Source: Intestinimonas sp052065695
GTDB taxonomy: Bacteria > Bacillota > Clostridia > Oscillospirales > Oscillospiraceae
Direction of reading: 5' to 3'
DNA length: 64,000 nt
NCBI RefSeq assembly: GCF_052065695.1
Contig: NZ_JBQHTM010000013.1
Span: 1 to 64,000, forward strand
Made by a program: the position numbers and the translations under genes. This document shows, piece after piece, positions 25,883 through 35,283 of the stretch. Numbering within the stretch: position 1 is the first letter of the stretch; every line of letters starts with the position of its first letter. The notes under the pieces were generated by a model that had not been told where the DNA came from, searched no databases, and saw only the letters and a list, made by a program, of their open reading frames with translations.

Positions 25883-26482
25883 TTATTTGCTCTGGCCGGA
25901 CAGATAGTCGGCCAGCTTCTGCTGAAAGAGTTTCAACGCGTTCCCCCGGTGGGAGATGGCGTTCTTCTCCTCGGGACTGAGCTGGGCGAAGGTCTTTTTC
26001 TTCTCCGGCACGAAGAAGATGGGGTCGTAGCCGAAGCCGTTCTCCCCCTGGGGGGCGTAGGCCAGGGTGCCGGGGCACTCCCCACGGGCGGTGATGACGT
26101 CGCCGTTGGGCATGCACAGGGTGATGACCGAGACGAATTTGCACTTCCGGTCCAGCTGCCCCCGCATGTTCTCCAGCAGCAGGCGGTACCGGCCCACGTC
26201 GTCCAGGCCCTCCCCGCCGTACCGGGCGGAGTAGACCCCGGGGGCGCCGTTCAGGGCGTCCACGGACAGGCCGGAGTCGTCGGCGATGGCGGGGAGACCG
26301 CTGGCCTCCATGACGGCCCTGGCCTTCAGAAGGGAGTTCTCCTCAAAGGTGCTCCCCGTCTCCTCTACACCTACGTCCACACCCACGTCGGACTCCAGGA
26401 CCACCTCCACCCCCTGGGCAGAGAGGATGTCCCGCATCTCCACCAGCTTGTGCTGGTTCTTGCTGGCAAGCACCACTTTCAC
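25883..26482 (-). CDS. rdgB: XTP/dITP pyrophosphatase (RdgB/HAM1)
   Basis: A 199-residue enzyme that removes non-canonical purine nucleotides. SKNQHKLVEM, STFEENSLLKARAV, ADDSGLSVDALNGAPGVYSARY and GENGFGYDPIFF are the family motifs; the Glu and Asp in them bind Mg. The GTG start at 26482 lies 3 bases after the rph stop, with little ribosome site of its own, suggesting coupling to rph. Confidence 0.95.
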   Translation of the reverse strand: MKVVLASKNQHKLVEMRDILSAQGVEVVLESDVGVDVGVEETGSTFEENSLLKARAVMEASGLPAIADDSGLSVDALNGAPGVYSARYGGEGLDDVGRYRLLLENMRGQLDRKCKFVSVITLCMPNGDVITARGECPGTLAYAPQGENGFGYDPIFFVPEKKKTFAQLSPEEKNAISHRGNALKLFQQKLADYLSGQSK

Positions 26483-26485
26483 GGC

Positions 26486-27202
26486 TCAGCCCTCCAGCGC
26501 CTTGGCCTGGAAGGTCATGACCTCCCGGATGCCCTTGGCGCACAGGTCCACCAGATCCCGCTGCTCCTGAACGGTGAAGGCCCGGCCCTCGCCGGTACCC
26601 TGGAGCTCCACAATGCCGCCCTCGCCGGTCATGACACAGTTGAGGTCCACCTGGGCGGAGGAGTCCTCCTCATAGCACAGGTCCAGCAGCAGCTGGTCGT
26701 GGACGATGCCGGCGGAGATGGCGGCCACCGGGGTGATGATGGGATTCTCGGCCAGGACGCCCTGGGCCATCAGCTTCTTCACCGCCAGGGCCAGGGCCAC
26801 ATAGCCGCCGGTGACGCTGGCGGTACGGGTGCCGCCGTCCCCCTGGAGCACGTCGCAGTCGATGTTGATGGTGCGCTCCCCCAGCTTCTTCATGTCCACC
26901 GCAGCCCGGAGGGCACGGCCCACCAGGCGCTGGATCTCCGCCGACCGGGGAGAGAGCTTCAGCTTGGAGATATCCCGCTTGCTCCGCTCCCGGTTGGCCC
27001 GGGGCAGCATGGAGTACTCGGCGGTGACCCAGCCCTCCCCTTCCGGGACATGGGGCGGGGTCTTTTCCTCCACAGAGGCGGTGCACAGCACCATGGTGTT
27101 GCCGCAGCGGATGAGGCAGGAGCCCTCCGCGAATTTGTTAAAGCCGGGGGTGATCTCAATGGGCCGGAGCTGATCCCAGGCCCGTCCGTCGATCCTTGCC
27201 AT
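26486..27202 (-). CDS. rph: Ribonuclease PH
   Basis: A 238-residue phosphorolytic 3'-5' exoribonuclease that trims tRNA 3' ends. Visible motifs include GSCLIRCGNTMVLCTASVEE, AEYSMLPRANRERSKR, RSAEIQRLVGRALRAAVD, IDCDVLQGDGGTRTASVTG (catalytic Asp region) and DLCYEEDSSAQVDLNCVM. Full length, with a GGAGG ribosome site. The rph-rdgB pair is the usual Firmicute arrangement. Confidence 0.96.
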   Translation of the reverse strand: MARIDGRAWDQLRPIEITPGFNKFAEGSCLIRCGNTMVLCTASVEEKTPPHVPEGEGWVTAEYSMLPRANRERSKRDISKLKLSPRSAEIQRLVGRALRAAVDMKKLGERTINIDCDVLQGDGGTRTASVTGGYVALALAVKKLMAQGVLAENPIITPVAAISAGIVHDQLLLDLCYEEDSSAQVDLNCVMTGEGGIVELQGTGEGRAFTVQEQRDLVDLCAKGIREVMTFQAKALEG

Positions 27203-27250
27203 GTTTCGATTCCTCCAAAATCAAGGCCGTATGGCCGTTATTGTGATGGA

Positions 27251-28117
27251 TTACACCAGCGCCTCGGTGAAGCCCTCGGCGTCGAAGGGGCGCAGGTCCT
27301 CGATGCCCTCGCCCAGACCCACATACTTCACGGGGATCTGGAGGGTGTCGGCGATGGCCACGGTGATACCGCCCTTGGCGGTGCCGTCCAGCTTGGTGAG
27401 GACGATGCCGGTGACGCCGGCGGCCTCCCGGAACTGTTTGGCCTGGATAAGGCCGTTCTGGCCGGTGGTGGCGTCCAGCACCAGCAGGGTCTCCTTGGCG
27501 CAGTCGGGGAGCTCCCGGTCGATGATGCGGGAGATCTTATTGAGCTCATTCATCAGATTCTGCTTGTTGTGAAGCCGTCCGGCGGTGTCCACCAGGATGA
27601 CGTCGCTGTTCCGGGCCTTGGCGGCGGTCACCGCGTCAAAGACCACCGAGGCGGGATCGGCCCCCTCGTGCTGCTTGACGATCTCCACCCCCGCCCGCTG
27701 GGACCAGATGGTGAGCTGGTCGGCGGCGGCGGCCCGGAAGGTGTCGCCGGCACAGAGGAGGACCTTCTTCCCCTGGGCCTTCAGGGTAGCGGCCAGCTTG
27801 CCGATGGTGGTAGTCTTGCCCACGCCGTTGACGCCGATGAAGAGGATCACCGAGGGGCGGGTGGAGAGGTCCAGCCCCTGGTCTCCCACCGTCAGCATGT
27901 CCTGGAGCACCCGGCGTAGGCAATTACGGACCTCTTCCTTGTCCTTGAGCTTCTCGCTCTTCACCCGGCGCTTGAGCTCCTCCACCGCCTTGAGGGTGGT
28001 GTCCATACCCATATCGGACAGGATGAGGGTCTCCTCCAGCTCATCGTAGAAGTCATCGTCGATGGCGGAGAAGCCCGCAAAAATGTTCAGCTTTTTGATT
28101 TTGTCAAAAAATCCCAT
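27251..28117 (-). CDS. ftsY: Signal recognition particle receptor FtsY
   Basis: A 288-residue SRP GTPase that docks ribosome-SRP complexes at the membrane. The NG domain has GVNGVGKTTTIGKLA (G1), DTFRAAAADQL, DTAGRLHNKQNLMNEL (G3), TKLDGTAKGG (G4) and VGLGEGIEDLRPFDAEGF at the end. The acidic A domain of E. coli FtsY is absent, as in many Firmicutes. The start at 28117 (MGFFDKIKK) has GAGGAAG 6 bases upstream; the longer frame MENYKINKRKKY is unsupported. Confidence 0.96.
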   Translation of the reverse strand: MGFFDKIKKLNIFAGFSAIDDDFYDELEETLILSDMGMDTTLKAVEELKRRVKSEKLKDKEEVRNCLRRVLQDMLTVGDQGLDLSTRPSVILFIGVNGVGKTTTIGKLAATLKAQGKKVLLCAGDTFRAAAADQLTIWSQRAGVEIVKQHEGADPASVVFDAVTAAKARNSDVILVDTAGRLHNKQNLMNELNKISRIIDRELPDCAKETLLVLDATTGQNGLIQAKQFREAAGVTGIVLTKLDGTAKGGITVAIADTLQIPVKYVGLGEGIEDLRPFDAEGFTEALV

Positions 28118-28139
28118 ATATTTCTTCCTCTTATTGATT

Positions 28140-28391
28140 TTATAGTTTTCCACCGCAGTGGGGACAGTACTGGATGTTTCCCTCCCGGGTGGGAAGCCCC
28201 ATCCCGCAGTGGGGACAGCGCCAGAACAACAGCACGATCACGCCACCGACTAATATGAGGGCCACCCCTACAGCTGTCAGGATCATTGCCTGGGGGCCGA
28301 TCATCCCAAGCAGCAGAAGCAGGAAGCCCGCGCCATAAAACACCCACATGATCTTTCGGGCGTTTCGGTGGTCCATGCGAAACTTTTTCAT
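28140..28391 (-). CDS. Small two-TM zinc-ribbon protein, copy A
   Basis: An 83-residue protein: basic N-terminus MKKFRMDHRNARKI, two hydrophobic segments (about 16-33 and 36-55), then a C-terminal zinc ribbon CPHCGMGLP...YCPHCGGKL with two CPxC knuckles. GGAGG lies 7 bases before the ATG. It is a tandem paralogue of the next gene, and both sit between smc and ftsY. Function unknown. Confidence 0.75.
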   Translation of the reverse strand: MKKFRMDHRNARKIMWVFYGAGFLLLLLGMIGPQAMILTAVGVALILVGGVIVLLFWRCPHCGMGLPTREGNIQYCPHCGGKL

Positions 28392-28404
28392 GCCTTTCCT
28401 CCGG

Positions 28405-28674
28405 TCATCTCAAACTTTTTCCACAGTAGGGGCAGTATTCCATTTCTCCGTCCCAGATCGTCCTCCTGCCGGGCAGCCGCCGCTCACAGTAGGGGCAGCG
28501 CCAGAACAGCATAGACAGGACCCCACCGACCAACAGCAGCAGCCCGTCCACGATCAGGATGGGGACCAGAGCCTTGGGGTTGAGCACGATGATCAGCGAC
28601 ACCACAACGATGACCCAGCATAAAGGCCCCGTGATTTTTCTCACATTCCGATGGTCGATATGGAACTTTTTCAT
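28405..28674 (-). CDS. Small two-TM zinc-ribbon protein, copy B
   Basis: An 89-residue paralogue of copy A: MKKFHIDHRNVRKITG, two hydrophobic segments, the shared FWRCPYC junction, and a ribbon CPYCERRLP...YCPYCGKSL. I chose the ATG at 28674, with GGAGGGG 6 bases upstream, over a longer in-frame start. The ends of the ribbon differ most between the copies, while the N-terminus and the FWRCP junction are best conserved. Function unknown. Confidence 0.75.
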   Translation of the reverse strand: MKKFHIDHRNVRKITGPLCWVIVVVSLIIVLNPKALVPILIVDGLLLLVGGVLSMLFWRCPYCERRLPGRRTIWDGEMEYCPYCGKSLR

Positions 28675-28772
28675 GCGTTTCCCCTCCATTTCGCACCAGA
28701 TCAATGCTCAATGGCTGTCTCACTGTTTCCGTTCTTCTCTATGCCGTTCAGGTTGATGGTCAGGAGAATACT

Positions 28773-31700
28773 TTATTTGATATTCAGTTCCTTTTCCACA
28801 TCGTTGAGGTTGATGGTCAGCAGACGGCTGACTCCTTGTTCCTGCATGGTGACACCGTAGAGGACGTCGGCCTCCTCCATGGTGCCCCGGCGGTGGGTGA
28901 TGACAATAAACTGGGTCTTGGTGCTCATGCCCCGGAGGTACCGGGCGAACCGGGTGACATTGACGTCGTCCAGGGCGGCCTCGATCTCGTCCATGACGCA
29001 GAAGGGGGTGGGCCGCACCTTCAGGATGGCGAAGTAGAGGGCGATGGCCACGAAGGCCTTCTCGCCGCCAGAGAGGAGGGAAAGGACTTTCAGGGCCTTG
29101 CCCGGGGGCTGGACCTTGATCTCGATGCCGCAGCCCAGGATGTCCTCCGGGTCGTCCAGCTCCAGGGTGGCCATGCCGCCGCCGAAGAGCTCGGTAAAAG
29201 TCTCCCCAAAAGCGGAGTTGATGACACCGAATCGCTGGGAGAAAATGGACTTCATTTCCCCGGTGATCTCGGCGATGACCTTCTCCAGCTCCTCCTTGGA
29301 CCGGCGCACGTCGTCCCGCTGGTCGGTGAGGTAAGTATAGCGCTGGTTGACCCGGTCGAACTCCTCGATGGCGTCCAGGTTGATGTTGCCCAGGCCGGAG
29401 ATGCTCCGCTTGAGCTCTCCCACCCGCTTCTGGGCCCTGGGCACGCTCTCCAGCTCCTGGCGCTGGGCCCGGGCCGCCTCGTGGGAGAGCTCGTAGGTCT
29501 CCCAGAGCTTGTCCAGGATCTGCTTCTCCTCCATGGAGGCGGTCACCTTTTTCTGCTCCAGCACCGAGACCTCCCGCTCCATGTTCAGCAGCTCGCTGTT
29601 CTTGTCCCGGCTCTCCTTGTCGGCTCGGTTCCGCTCTGCCTCCAGGGCCAGACGCTCCTGGTTGAGCCTCCCGATCTCGGCCTGCCGTCCCTCGTTCTCC
29701 ACCCGGATGGCCTGGAGCTTCTCCTCCTGGGTCCGGATCTTTCTATTGAGGTCGTCATTTTTGATCTCCAGCTCCCGGAGCATATTTTCCCGCTGCTCCT
29801 TGTCGCCGGTGATGTCCCGGCGCAGGTCCTCCAGCTCAGTGAGGGCCTGCTCGGTAGCGGCCCGCTCGGCCTCCAGGGCAGCCGTCTCCTGGCTGAGCTG
29901 GGCAATCCTGGCACTCACTGCCTCCATCCGGGCCCTGATCTCCGCCTGGCCCGCAGCCTTGCCCTCGGCCTCCAGCCGCAGGGCGGCGGCGGCACCCTCC
30001 AATGCCTCGATCCGAGCTCTGGCGTTGGCGGTGTCCGCCTCGGTCTGACGGGAACGGCCTTCGATCTCGGTGAGCTCCTCCCGCAGGCTCCCCCGCTGGC
30101 CCTCCAGGTCGGCGCAGGTCTTCTCCTGGGCGGCGCTCCGCTCCTCCAGCTGAAGAATCCTGTCCTCCAGCTCACGGCATTGGGATTGGGCGGTCTCCAG
30201 CTCGTAGATGGCCACGGCGGACTCCCGCCGGGCCTCCTCCAGGGCCTTGGCCGCCTGGTCCAGCTGGGCCCGCACCCCGTCCACCTGGGCGTTCAGGCGC
30301 TCCAGCTCGTTGGCCCGGCTGAGGATGCCCGCCGAGCGAGAGGCCGAGCCGCCCGTCATGGAGCCGCCGGGGTTGAGGACCTGGCCGTCCAGGGTGACGA
30401 TCTTAAAGCGGTAGCGGTATTTCCGGGCCATGGCGATGGCGGCGTCCATGTCCTCGGCCACCACCACCCGGCCCAGCAAATTGGAAAAGATATTCTTATA
30501 TCTGGGGTCGAACTCCACCAGCCGGTCCCCCATGCCCACGAAGCCGGGCTCGTGCTCCACGGCGGTGTCCCGAAACTCGGAGGGACGGATGGCGCTCAGA
30601 GGGAGGAAGGTACACCGGCCGCCATCCCGTCGCTTCAGGAAGCCGATGGCCGCCTTGCCGTCCTCCTCGCTGTCCACCACGATGTTCTGCATAGCGCCCC
30701 CCAGGGCAATCTCCACCGCCACTGTGTAGGGGTCGGGCACGTGGACCAGTCCGGCCACTGGGCCGTGGATGTGGCGGAGGTTCCCCCGCTGGGCCTCCCC
30801 CATCACCAGCTTCACCGCCTTGGAGTAGCCCTCGTAGAGCTTCTCCATCTCGGAGAGCATATGGACCCGGGAGGTGAGGGCGTGCTCGTCCATCTGGAGT
30901 TTTCGGTGGGTCTCCTGGGCGGTCTCCACCTTCCGCTTCCGGGACTCGGCACGCATGGTATAGCCGCTGATGACGTTGCCCAGGGCCTCCCGGTCCTCTT
31001 TGGCCTTTTTGAGGTCGGCGGCGATCTCTCCGGCCACCTTGTGGGCGGCGGAGAGCTTCTCCTCCCCGGCAGACAGCTCCTGCCGGACGGCCTCGTCCCG
31101 GTCCAGCAGCTCCTGGGCGGCGGCGGCCAGGGCGGAGAGGAGGGCCTTGGCCTCGGCGGCGGAGGCGTTCTCCACGGTCTCCTTCTCCCGCAGGGCCTCC
31201 AGCTCGCTCTCCAGGGTGCCGGCACTGCGGCGCTCGTCCTGGTCGGCCTGCCGGGCGGCGGAGAGCTCCTCCTCCAGCCCGGTCCGGCGGGCGGCGATCT
31301 CCTCCAGGCGGGTGCGACGCTGGTCGATCTGCTCCGAAATGGACCCGGCCCGGCCCTCCTGCTGGTCCAGCTCCCGCCTGACCCGGTCGGCGTTTTCCAG
31401 GTTGCTCTGGATCTGGGCCCGGAGCACCGCCACCGCCCGCTCGCACTCGTTGGCGTCGGCCTGGCGCTGCTGGATCTGGAACCGGACGCCCTCGGCCTCC
31501 ATATCCTTCTCCCGCATTTTGGCGGCGTAGTCCTCGGCGGCGGCGTAGAGCTGCTCCACCAGGACCTTGGCCTCCTCCTTCTGACGGACGGCGTTCTCAT
31601 AGTCGGAGAGGAGCTTTCGGCTGTTTGCCCGCACCTTGTCCAGCTGGTCCATCCAAAGGGAGATCTCCAGCCCCCGGAGCTCGTCCCGGAGGACCAGGAA

Positions 31701-32342
31701 TTTTTTGGCCTTCTCCGCCTGGGCCCGCAGGGGCTCCACCTGGAGCTCCAGCTCGTCGATCTTGTCGTTGACCCGGACCAGGTTATCCTGGGTGCGCTCC
31801 AGCTTCCGCTCCGCCTCCTCCTTCCGGTGGCGGTAGCGGGAGATGCCGGCGGCCTCCTCAAAGACCTCCCGGCGGTCGGTGCTCTTGACGGACAATATCT
31901 CGTCGATCTTGCCCTGGCTGATGATGGAGTAGCCCTCCCGACCCAGGCCGGTGTCCATGAAGAGCTCGTTTACGTCCCGGAGGCGCACGGTGTGGCGGTT
32001 GATGAAGTACTCGCTCTCCCCCGAGCGGTAATACCGCCGGGTGACCATGATCTCGCTCTCCTCCCGGTCAAAGAGGTGACCGGTGTTGTCCAGCACCAGG
32101 GAGACTTCGGCAAACCCCAGCTGCTTGCGCTTGGCGGTGCCGCCGAAGATGACGTCCTCCATCTTGCCGCCCCGGAGGGCACGGGTGGACTGCTCCCCCA
32201 TGACCCAGCGGATGGCGTCGGAGATATTGGATTTGCCGCTGCCGTTGGGACCCACGATGGCTGTGACATCGTGGTCAAAGGTCAGAACCGTCTTGTCCGG
32301 GAACGATTTGAAGCCCTGGATCTCCAGCGCCTTGAGGTACAA
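28773..32342 (-). CDS. smc: Chromosome segregation protein SMC
   Basis: An 1189-residue SMC ATPase that organises chromosomes with ScpA/ScpB. The N-terminal head has IVGPNGSGKSNISDAIRWVMGEQS (Walker A); two long coiled coils (about 165-500 and 670-1020) flank a hinge around 515-640; the C-terminal head has the signature LLSGGEKAFVAIAL and Walker B FCVMDEIEAALDD. The family start MYLKALEIQGFKSFPDKT corresponds to a TTG at 32342 with GGGAG 9 bases upstream; a GTG at 32348 is only 3 bases from that site. The rnc gene, often directly upstream of smc, is absent. Confidence 0.97.
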   Translation of the reverse strand: MYLKALEIQGFKSFPDKTVLTFDHDVTAIVGPNGSGKSNISDAIRWVMGEQSTRALRGGKMEDVIFGGTAKRKQLGFAEVSLVLDNTGHLFDREESEIMVTRRYYRSGESEYFINRHTVRLRDVNELFMDTGLGREGYSIISQGKIDEILSVKSTDRREVFEEAAGISRYRHRKEEAERKLERTQDNLVRVNDKIDELELQVEPLRAQAEKAKKFLVLRDELRGLEISLWMDQLDKVRANSRKLLSDYENAVRQKEEAKVLVEQLYAAAEDYAAKMREKDMEAEGVRFQIQQRQADANECERAVAVLRAQIQSNLENADRVRRELDQQEGRAGSISEQIDQRRTRLEEIAARRTGLEEELSAARQADQDERRSAGTLESELEALREKETVENASAAEAKALLSALAAAAQELLDRDEAVRQELSAGEEKLSAAHKVAGEIAADLKKAKEDREALGNVISGYTMRAESRKRKVETAQETHRKLQMDEHALTSRVHMLSEMEKLYEGYSKAVKLVMGEAQRGNLRHIHGPVAGLVHVPDPYTVAVEIALGGAMQNIVVDSEEDGKAAIGFLKRRDGGRCTFLPLSAIRPSEFRDTAVEHEPGFVGMGDRLVEFDPRYKNIFSNLLGRVVVAEDMDAAIAMARKYRYRFKIVTLDGQVLNPGGSMTGGSASRSAGILSRANELERLNAQVDGVRAQLDQAAKALEEARRESAVAIYELETAQSQCRELEDRILQLEERSAAQEKTCADLEGQRGSLREELTEIEGRSRQTEADTANARARIEALEGAAAALRLEAEGKAAGQAEIRARMEAVSARIAQLSQETAALEAERAATEQALTELEDLRRDITGDKEQRENMLRELEIKNDDLNRKIRTQEEKLQAIRVENEGRQAEIGRLNQERLALEAERNRADKESRDKNSELLNMEREVSVLEQKKVTASMEEKQILDKLWETYELSHEAARAQRQELESVPRAQKRVGELKRSISGLGNINLDAIEEFDRVNQRYTYLTDQRDDVRRSKEELEKVIAEITGEMKSIFSQRFGVINSAFGETFTELFGGGMATLELDDPEDILGCGIEIKVQPPGKALKVLSLLSGGEKAFVAIALYFAILKVRPTPFCVMDEIEAALDDVNVTRFARYLRGMSTKTQFIVITHRRGTMEEADVLYGVTMQEQGVSRLLTINLNDVEKELNIK

Positions 32343-32381
32343 AGGCACACACTCCCTATCCTACCATGTTGTGAATAAGAT

Positions 32382-32410
32382 ATTATATCAAGTTCCCAGC
32401 CGCTTTGCAA
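32382..32410 (-). promoter_or_regulatory. Promoter of smc
   Basis: On the minus strand, TTGCAA (32405-32410), a 17-bp spacer and TATAAT (32382-32387), about 40 bp before smc. It probably starts the long smc-to-rsfS run. Confidence 0.82.
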
Positions 32411-32434
32411 CGCTCCCCGCAGCACAAATGGGGC

Positions 32435-32479
32435 GAAAAAATGCCGTACGGCCCGCTGTTTCAGCGGGCCGTACGGCAT
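32435..32479 (-). terminator. Intrinsic terminator of the dehydratase operon
   Basis: A 17-to-18-bp perfect stem (32441-32458 with 32462-32479) around a short loop, followed on the minus strand by six Ts (32435-32440). It sits 86 bases after the CoA-transferase gene. Confidence 0.93.
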
Positions 32480-32564
32480 GAACTGAGATAGATAGAGAGG
32501 GAGAGACCCTCAAGTCGAGGGCTGGATTCAAAGAAAAAAACGTTCAAAGACTCCTGACGGCGAC

Positions 32565-34130
32565 TCAGACACTGCCCAGACCCATGGGAGCTTCCTGGAA
32601 GATCCGGTGGTCCATCAGCGGAACCGCGCCGTCCTTGTATTCAATGATCGGCACGAACTCCATCTGGTCCAAAATATCCCGCTGGAGGTCGATGCCGGGG
32701 GCAATTTCTGTCAGGTGAAGGCCGTCAGGCTCCAGGTGGAAGACGCAACGTTCCGTGATATAGGTCACCTGCTGGCCGTTCTGCACCGCCATATCGCCGC
32801 TGAAGGTCACCTGCTCCACCTGCCGGAGGAACTTTTTGCTCCGTCCCTCCCGGTCGATGTGGACGGTCCCGTCCTGGATACGGACCTTCAGCCCGTCGGC
32901 GGTGAAGGTCCCGCAGAAGAAGACCTTCCTGGTGTTCTGACTGATATCGATAAAGCCGCCGCAGCCGGCGATCTTGGGTCCGAAGCGGCTGACGTTGATG
33001 TTGCCGTGCTGGTCACACTGGGCCAGTCCCAGATAGGCCTGATCCAATCCGCCGCCGTCATAGAAGTCGAACTGATAGCCCTGGTCCAGGATGGCGTCGG
33101 CGTTGGCGGAGGCGCCGAACCGGGGACCGCCCTGGGGGATGCCGCCCACAGGGCCGCCCTCTACCGTCAGGGTCATCCGGTCGCCGACCCCCTCCTCCGC
33201 GGCCACGGAGGCCACGTATTCCGGCGCCCCCACGCCCAGGTTCACCGTGATATCCGGCCGCAGCTCCAGGGCACCCCGGCGGCCGATGATTTTCTTGGCG
33301 CTCAGGGGCAGCGGCGCCGCTTCCGCATCCGGCGCCCGGAGCGCCCCGGCGAGGACAGGGTCGTACCGGCAGCCGATGGACTGCGCGTGGTCCTCCGGCC
33401 CGGCCACCACCACATAGTCCACATAGATGCCGGGGACCTTGACCAGTCTGGGGTCCAGACTGCCCGCCCGGACCACCTCCTCCACCTGGACCACCACCAC
33501 GCCGCCGCTGTTTTTCACGGCCTGGGCCACCGAGGTGGCCTCCAGGGTGGCCACCTCCTTCTCCAGGGTCACATTGCCGCGCTCATCGGCGTAGGTCCCC
33601 CGCAGGAAGGCCACGTGAATGGGGAAGGCGGGATAGAAGAGGTAGTCCTTCCCCTTGATGGTGATGCGCTCCACCAGGTCCTCCGTGGTGATGCTGTTGA
33701 CCTTTCCGCCGCCGTTTTGGGGATCGATGAAGGTCCCCAGGCCCACCGGCGTGATGGTGCCCGGCTTGTGGGCGGCGATGTCCCGGAAGAGATGGCACAG
33801 GGCTCCCTGGGAGAGGTTATAGGCCTCAATCTCATTGCGCAGCGCCATCTCGCCCAGGGCGGGCACGGTGGCCCAGTGGCCGGCGATGAAGCGTTTGAGC
33901 AAGCCCTTATGGGCATAGTGCTCCCCGCCGCTGCCGTCCTTGTTGCCCTGGGAGCCGGCGTAGACATAGGTGAGGTCCCTGGGGTGGCCTGTCTCCAGGA
34001 AGCGGCGCTCCACTGCCTTGTTCAGCGCCTCCGGGATGCAGCTGGCCACAAAGCCGCTGGTGGTGAAGGTATCCCCATCCTTGAGGAGGCCGGCCGCCGC
34101 CGCCGGGGAGATGATCTTGACCTTGCCCAT
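32565..34130 (-). CDS. Pct-type acyl-CoA:carboxylate CoA-transferase
   Basis: A 521-residue class I CoA-transferase with fused alpha and beta halves. VEGGPVGG contains Glu324, the position and motif of the catalytic glutamate in Clostridium propionicum propionate CoA-transferase (about 524 residues). Other family blocks are TSGFVASCIPEAL, PVGLGTFIDPQNGGGK and ITVNLGVGAPEYV. It moves CoA between short-chain acyl-CoAs and acids such as lactate or propionate. As last gene of a 2-hydroxyacyl-CoA dehydratase operon it would activate the hydroxy acid. This differs from HadA/FldA, which belong to the unrelated CaiB family. Confidence 0.9.
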   Translation of the reverse strand: MGKVKIISPAAAAGLLKDGDTFTTSGFVASCIPEALNKAVERRFLETGHPRDLTYVYAGSQGNKDGSGGEHYAHKGLLKRFIAGHWATVPALGEMALRNEIEAYNLSQGALCHLFRDIAAHKPGTITPVGLGTFIDPQNGGGKVNSITTEDLVERITIKGKDYLFYPAFPIHVAFLRGTYADERGNVTLEKEVATLEATSVAQAVKNSGGVVVVQVEEVVRAGSLDPRLVKVPGIYVDYVVVAGPEDHAQSIGCRYDPVLAGALRAPDAEAAPLPLSAKKIIGRRGALELRPDITVNLGVGAPEYVASVAAEEGVGDRMTLTVEGGPVGGIPQGGPRFGASANADAILDQGYQFDFYDGGGLDQAYLGLAQCDQHGNINVSRFGPKIAGCGGFIDISQNTRKVFFCGTFTADGLKVRIQDGTVHIDREGRSKKFLRQVEQVTFSGDMAVQNGQQVTYITERCVFHLEPDGLHLTEIAPGIDLQRDILDQMEFVPIIEYKDGAVPLMDHRIFQEAPMGLGSV

Positions 34131-34142
34131 GCTCCTGCCCCC

Positions 34143-35267
34143 TTACAGGGTCTCCACCAGGCTCTGGAGCCGGGTGTGGAGCTGTTCAAAGGATGTGGAC
34201 TCCTGGTCCACCTCGATCATGAGGCTGCGGACCCCCTGGGCCTCAAACTGCTTGTAGTAGATGGGGTAGTCCCACTCCTCTGGGTCACAGAATTTCATCA
34301 TGGCCACCACAACGGCGTCGGCGCCGGTCTTGCGGACCATATCCAAGAGCATGGGCCCCCGCTGCTTTTGGGTGTCGGTGGCCACAGAACAGCCGTACAT
34401 CTTCTGCCATACCTTGGCCAGGCGGTAGAGGGGTGCCTCGTCGCCGTCGGGCACATCCACCCGGATCTGACGGGACTCCTGGGCCAGGTCGTCGGCCACG
34501 ATGGCCAGACCCAGCCGGTCAAAGAGCTCCAGCAGGCCGTTGGGCTCCAGCAGGATGCCGGTAACCACCACCTTTTTGCCGGTCCAGGGCTGGGGCTCTG
34601 ACGCCCGGACGGCCTCCATCAGTGCCCGCACCAGGGCGGTATGGCGGGACTTCTCCATGAAGAGCCGGGCCTTAAAGACGGCGTGGCGGTCCACGGCGGA
34701 GATGACCTGGGGATACTGGGCGGCCAGGGCGGAGAACTCCCGCATGACGGCCCGGTTCTCATTGTAGATCTGAATGGAGCGCTCCAGGGCGGCGTTGGTG
34801 ATCTTCACCCCGGTGATGTCCTCCAGCTTCTCCTTCAAAATGGCATACTCCCGCTCCAGGAAGCGGTTGGCCGCCTCCAGACCCCGGTTCTGGGGGTGGG
34901 TGAAAACCAGCACGGGAGAGGTCCCCTTCCACTTCTGGGACATGCACTTGAGGGTATCGCAGGGGACGGAGAAGACCACGGCGGCCAGGTCGTCATAGGC
35001 CCCCTCGCACTCCAGCTCCATGACCTGCTGCATAACGGAGCAGGCAAAGGGGGGCAGATAGGTCCGGGCCTTGGTCACGGGGCGGCTGCCGCCCCAGAGG
35101 CCCACAGGGAGGAAGCCGGTGGCGTGTACCAGCTCCTCGGGGGCGTAGATGGGCATCATGCCGATGGCGCCTTTTCCCGTCTCGGCCAGGTGGTCAGCCA
35201 TGGCCTTTTTGGGATCGCCGGCGATGGCTCTGAACTGCTCCAGCAGGGCTTTGATGTTCTCTTCCAT
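34143..35267 (-). CDS. 2-hydroxyacyl-CoA dehydratase, beta-type subunit
   Basis: A 374-residue member of the HgdB/HadC/LcdB family. Cysteines likely to ligate the 4Fe-4S cluster occur in LPPFACSVMQQV (about 77), FSVPCDTLKCMSQKW (about 102-107) and later MMKFCDPEEWDYP. The ending GVRSLMIEVDQESTSFEQLHTRLQSLVE is typical of the family's last helix. It pairs with the next gene's product to remove water from a (R)-2-hydroxyacyl-CoA by a ketyl-radical mechanism. Seventeen bases separate it from the alpha gene. Confidence 0.9.
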   Translation of the reverse strand: MEENIKALLEQFRAIAGDPKKAMADHLAETGKGAIGMMPIYAPEELVHATGFLPVGLWGGSRPVTKARTYLPPFACSVMQQVMELECEGAYDDLAAVVFSVPCDTLKCMSQKWKGTSPVLVFTHPQNRGLEAANRFLEREYAILKEKLEDITGVKITNAALERSIQIYNENRAVMREFSALAAQYPQVISAVDRHAVFKARLFMEKSRHTALVRALMEAVRASEPQPWTGKKVVVTGILLEPNGLLELFDRLGLAIVADDLAQESRQIRVDVPDGDEAPLYRLAKVWQKMYGCSVATDTQKQRGPMLLDMVRKTGADAVVVAMMKFCDPEEWDYPIYYKQFEAQGVRSLMIEVDQESTSFEQLHTRLQSLVETL

Positions 35268-35283
35268 GACTACCGCTCCTTCC

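Noticed and set aside
28704..32378. A 1224-codon plus-strand frame opposite smc
   Set aside because: Same type of antisense shadow; smc motifs on the minus strand are decisive.
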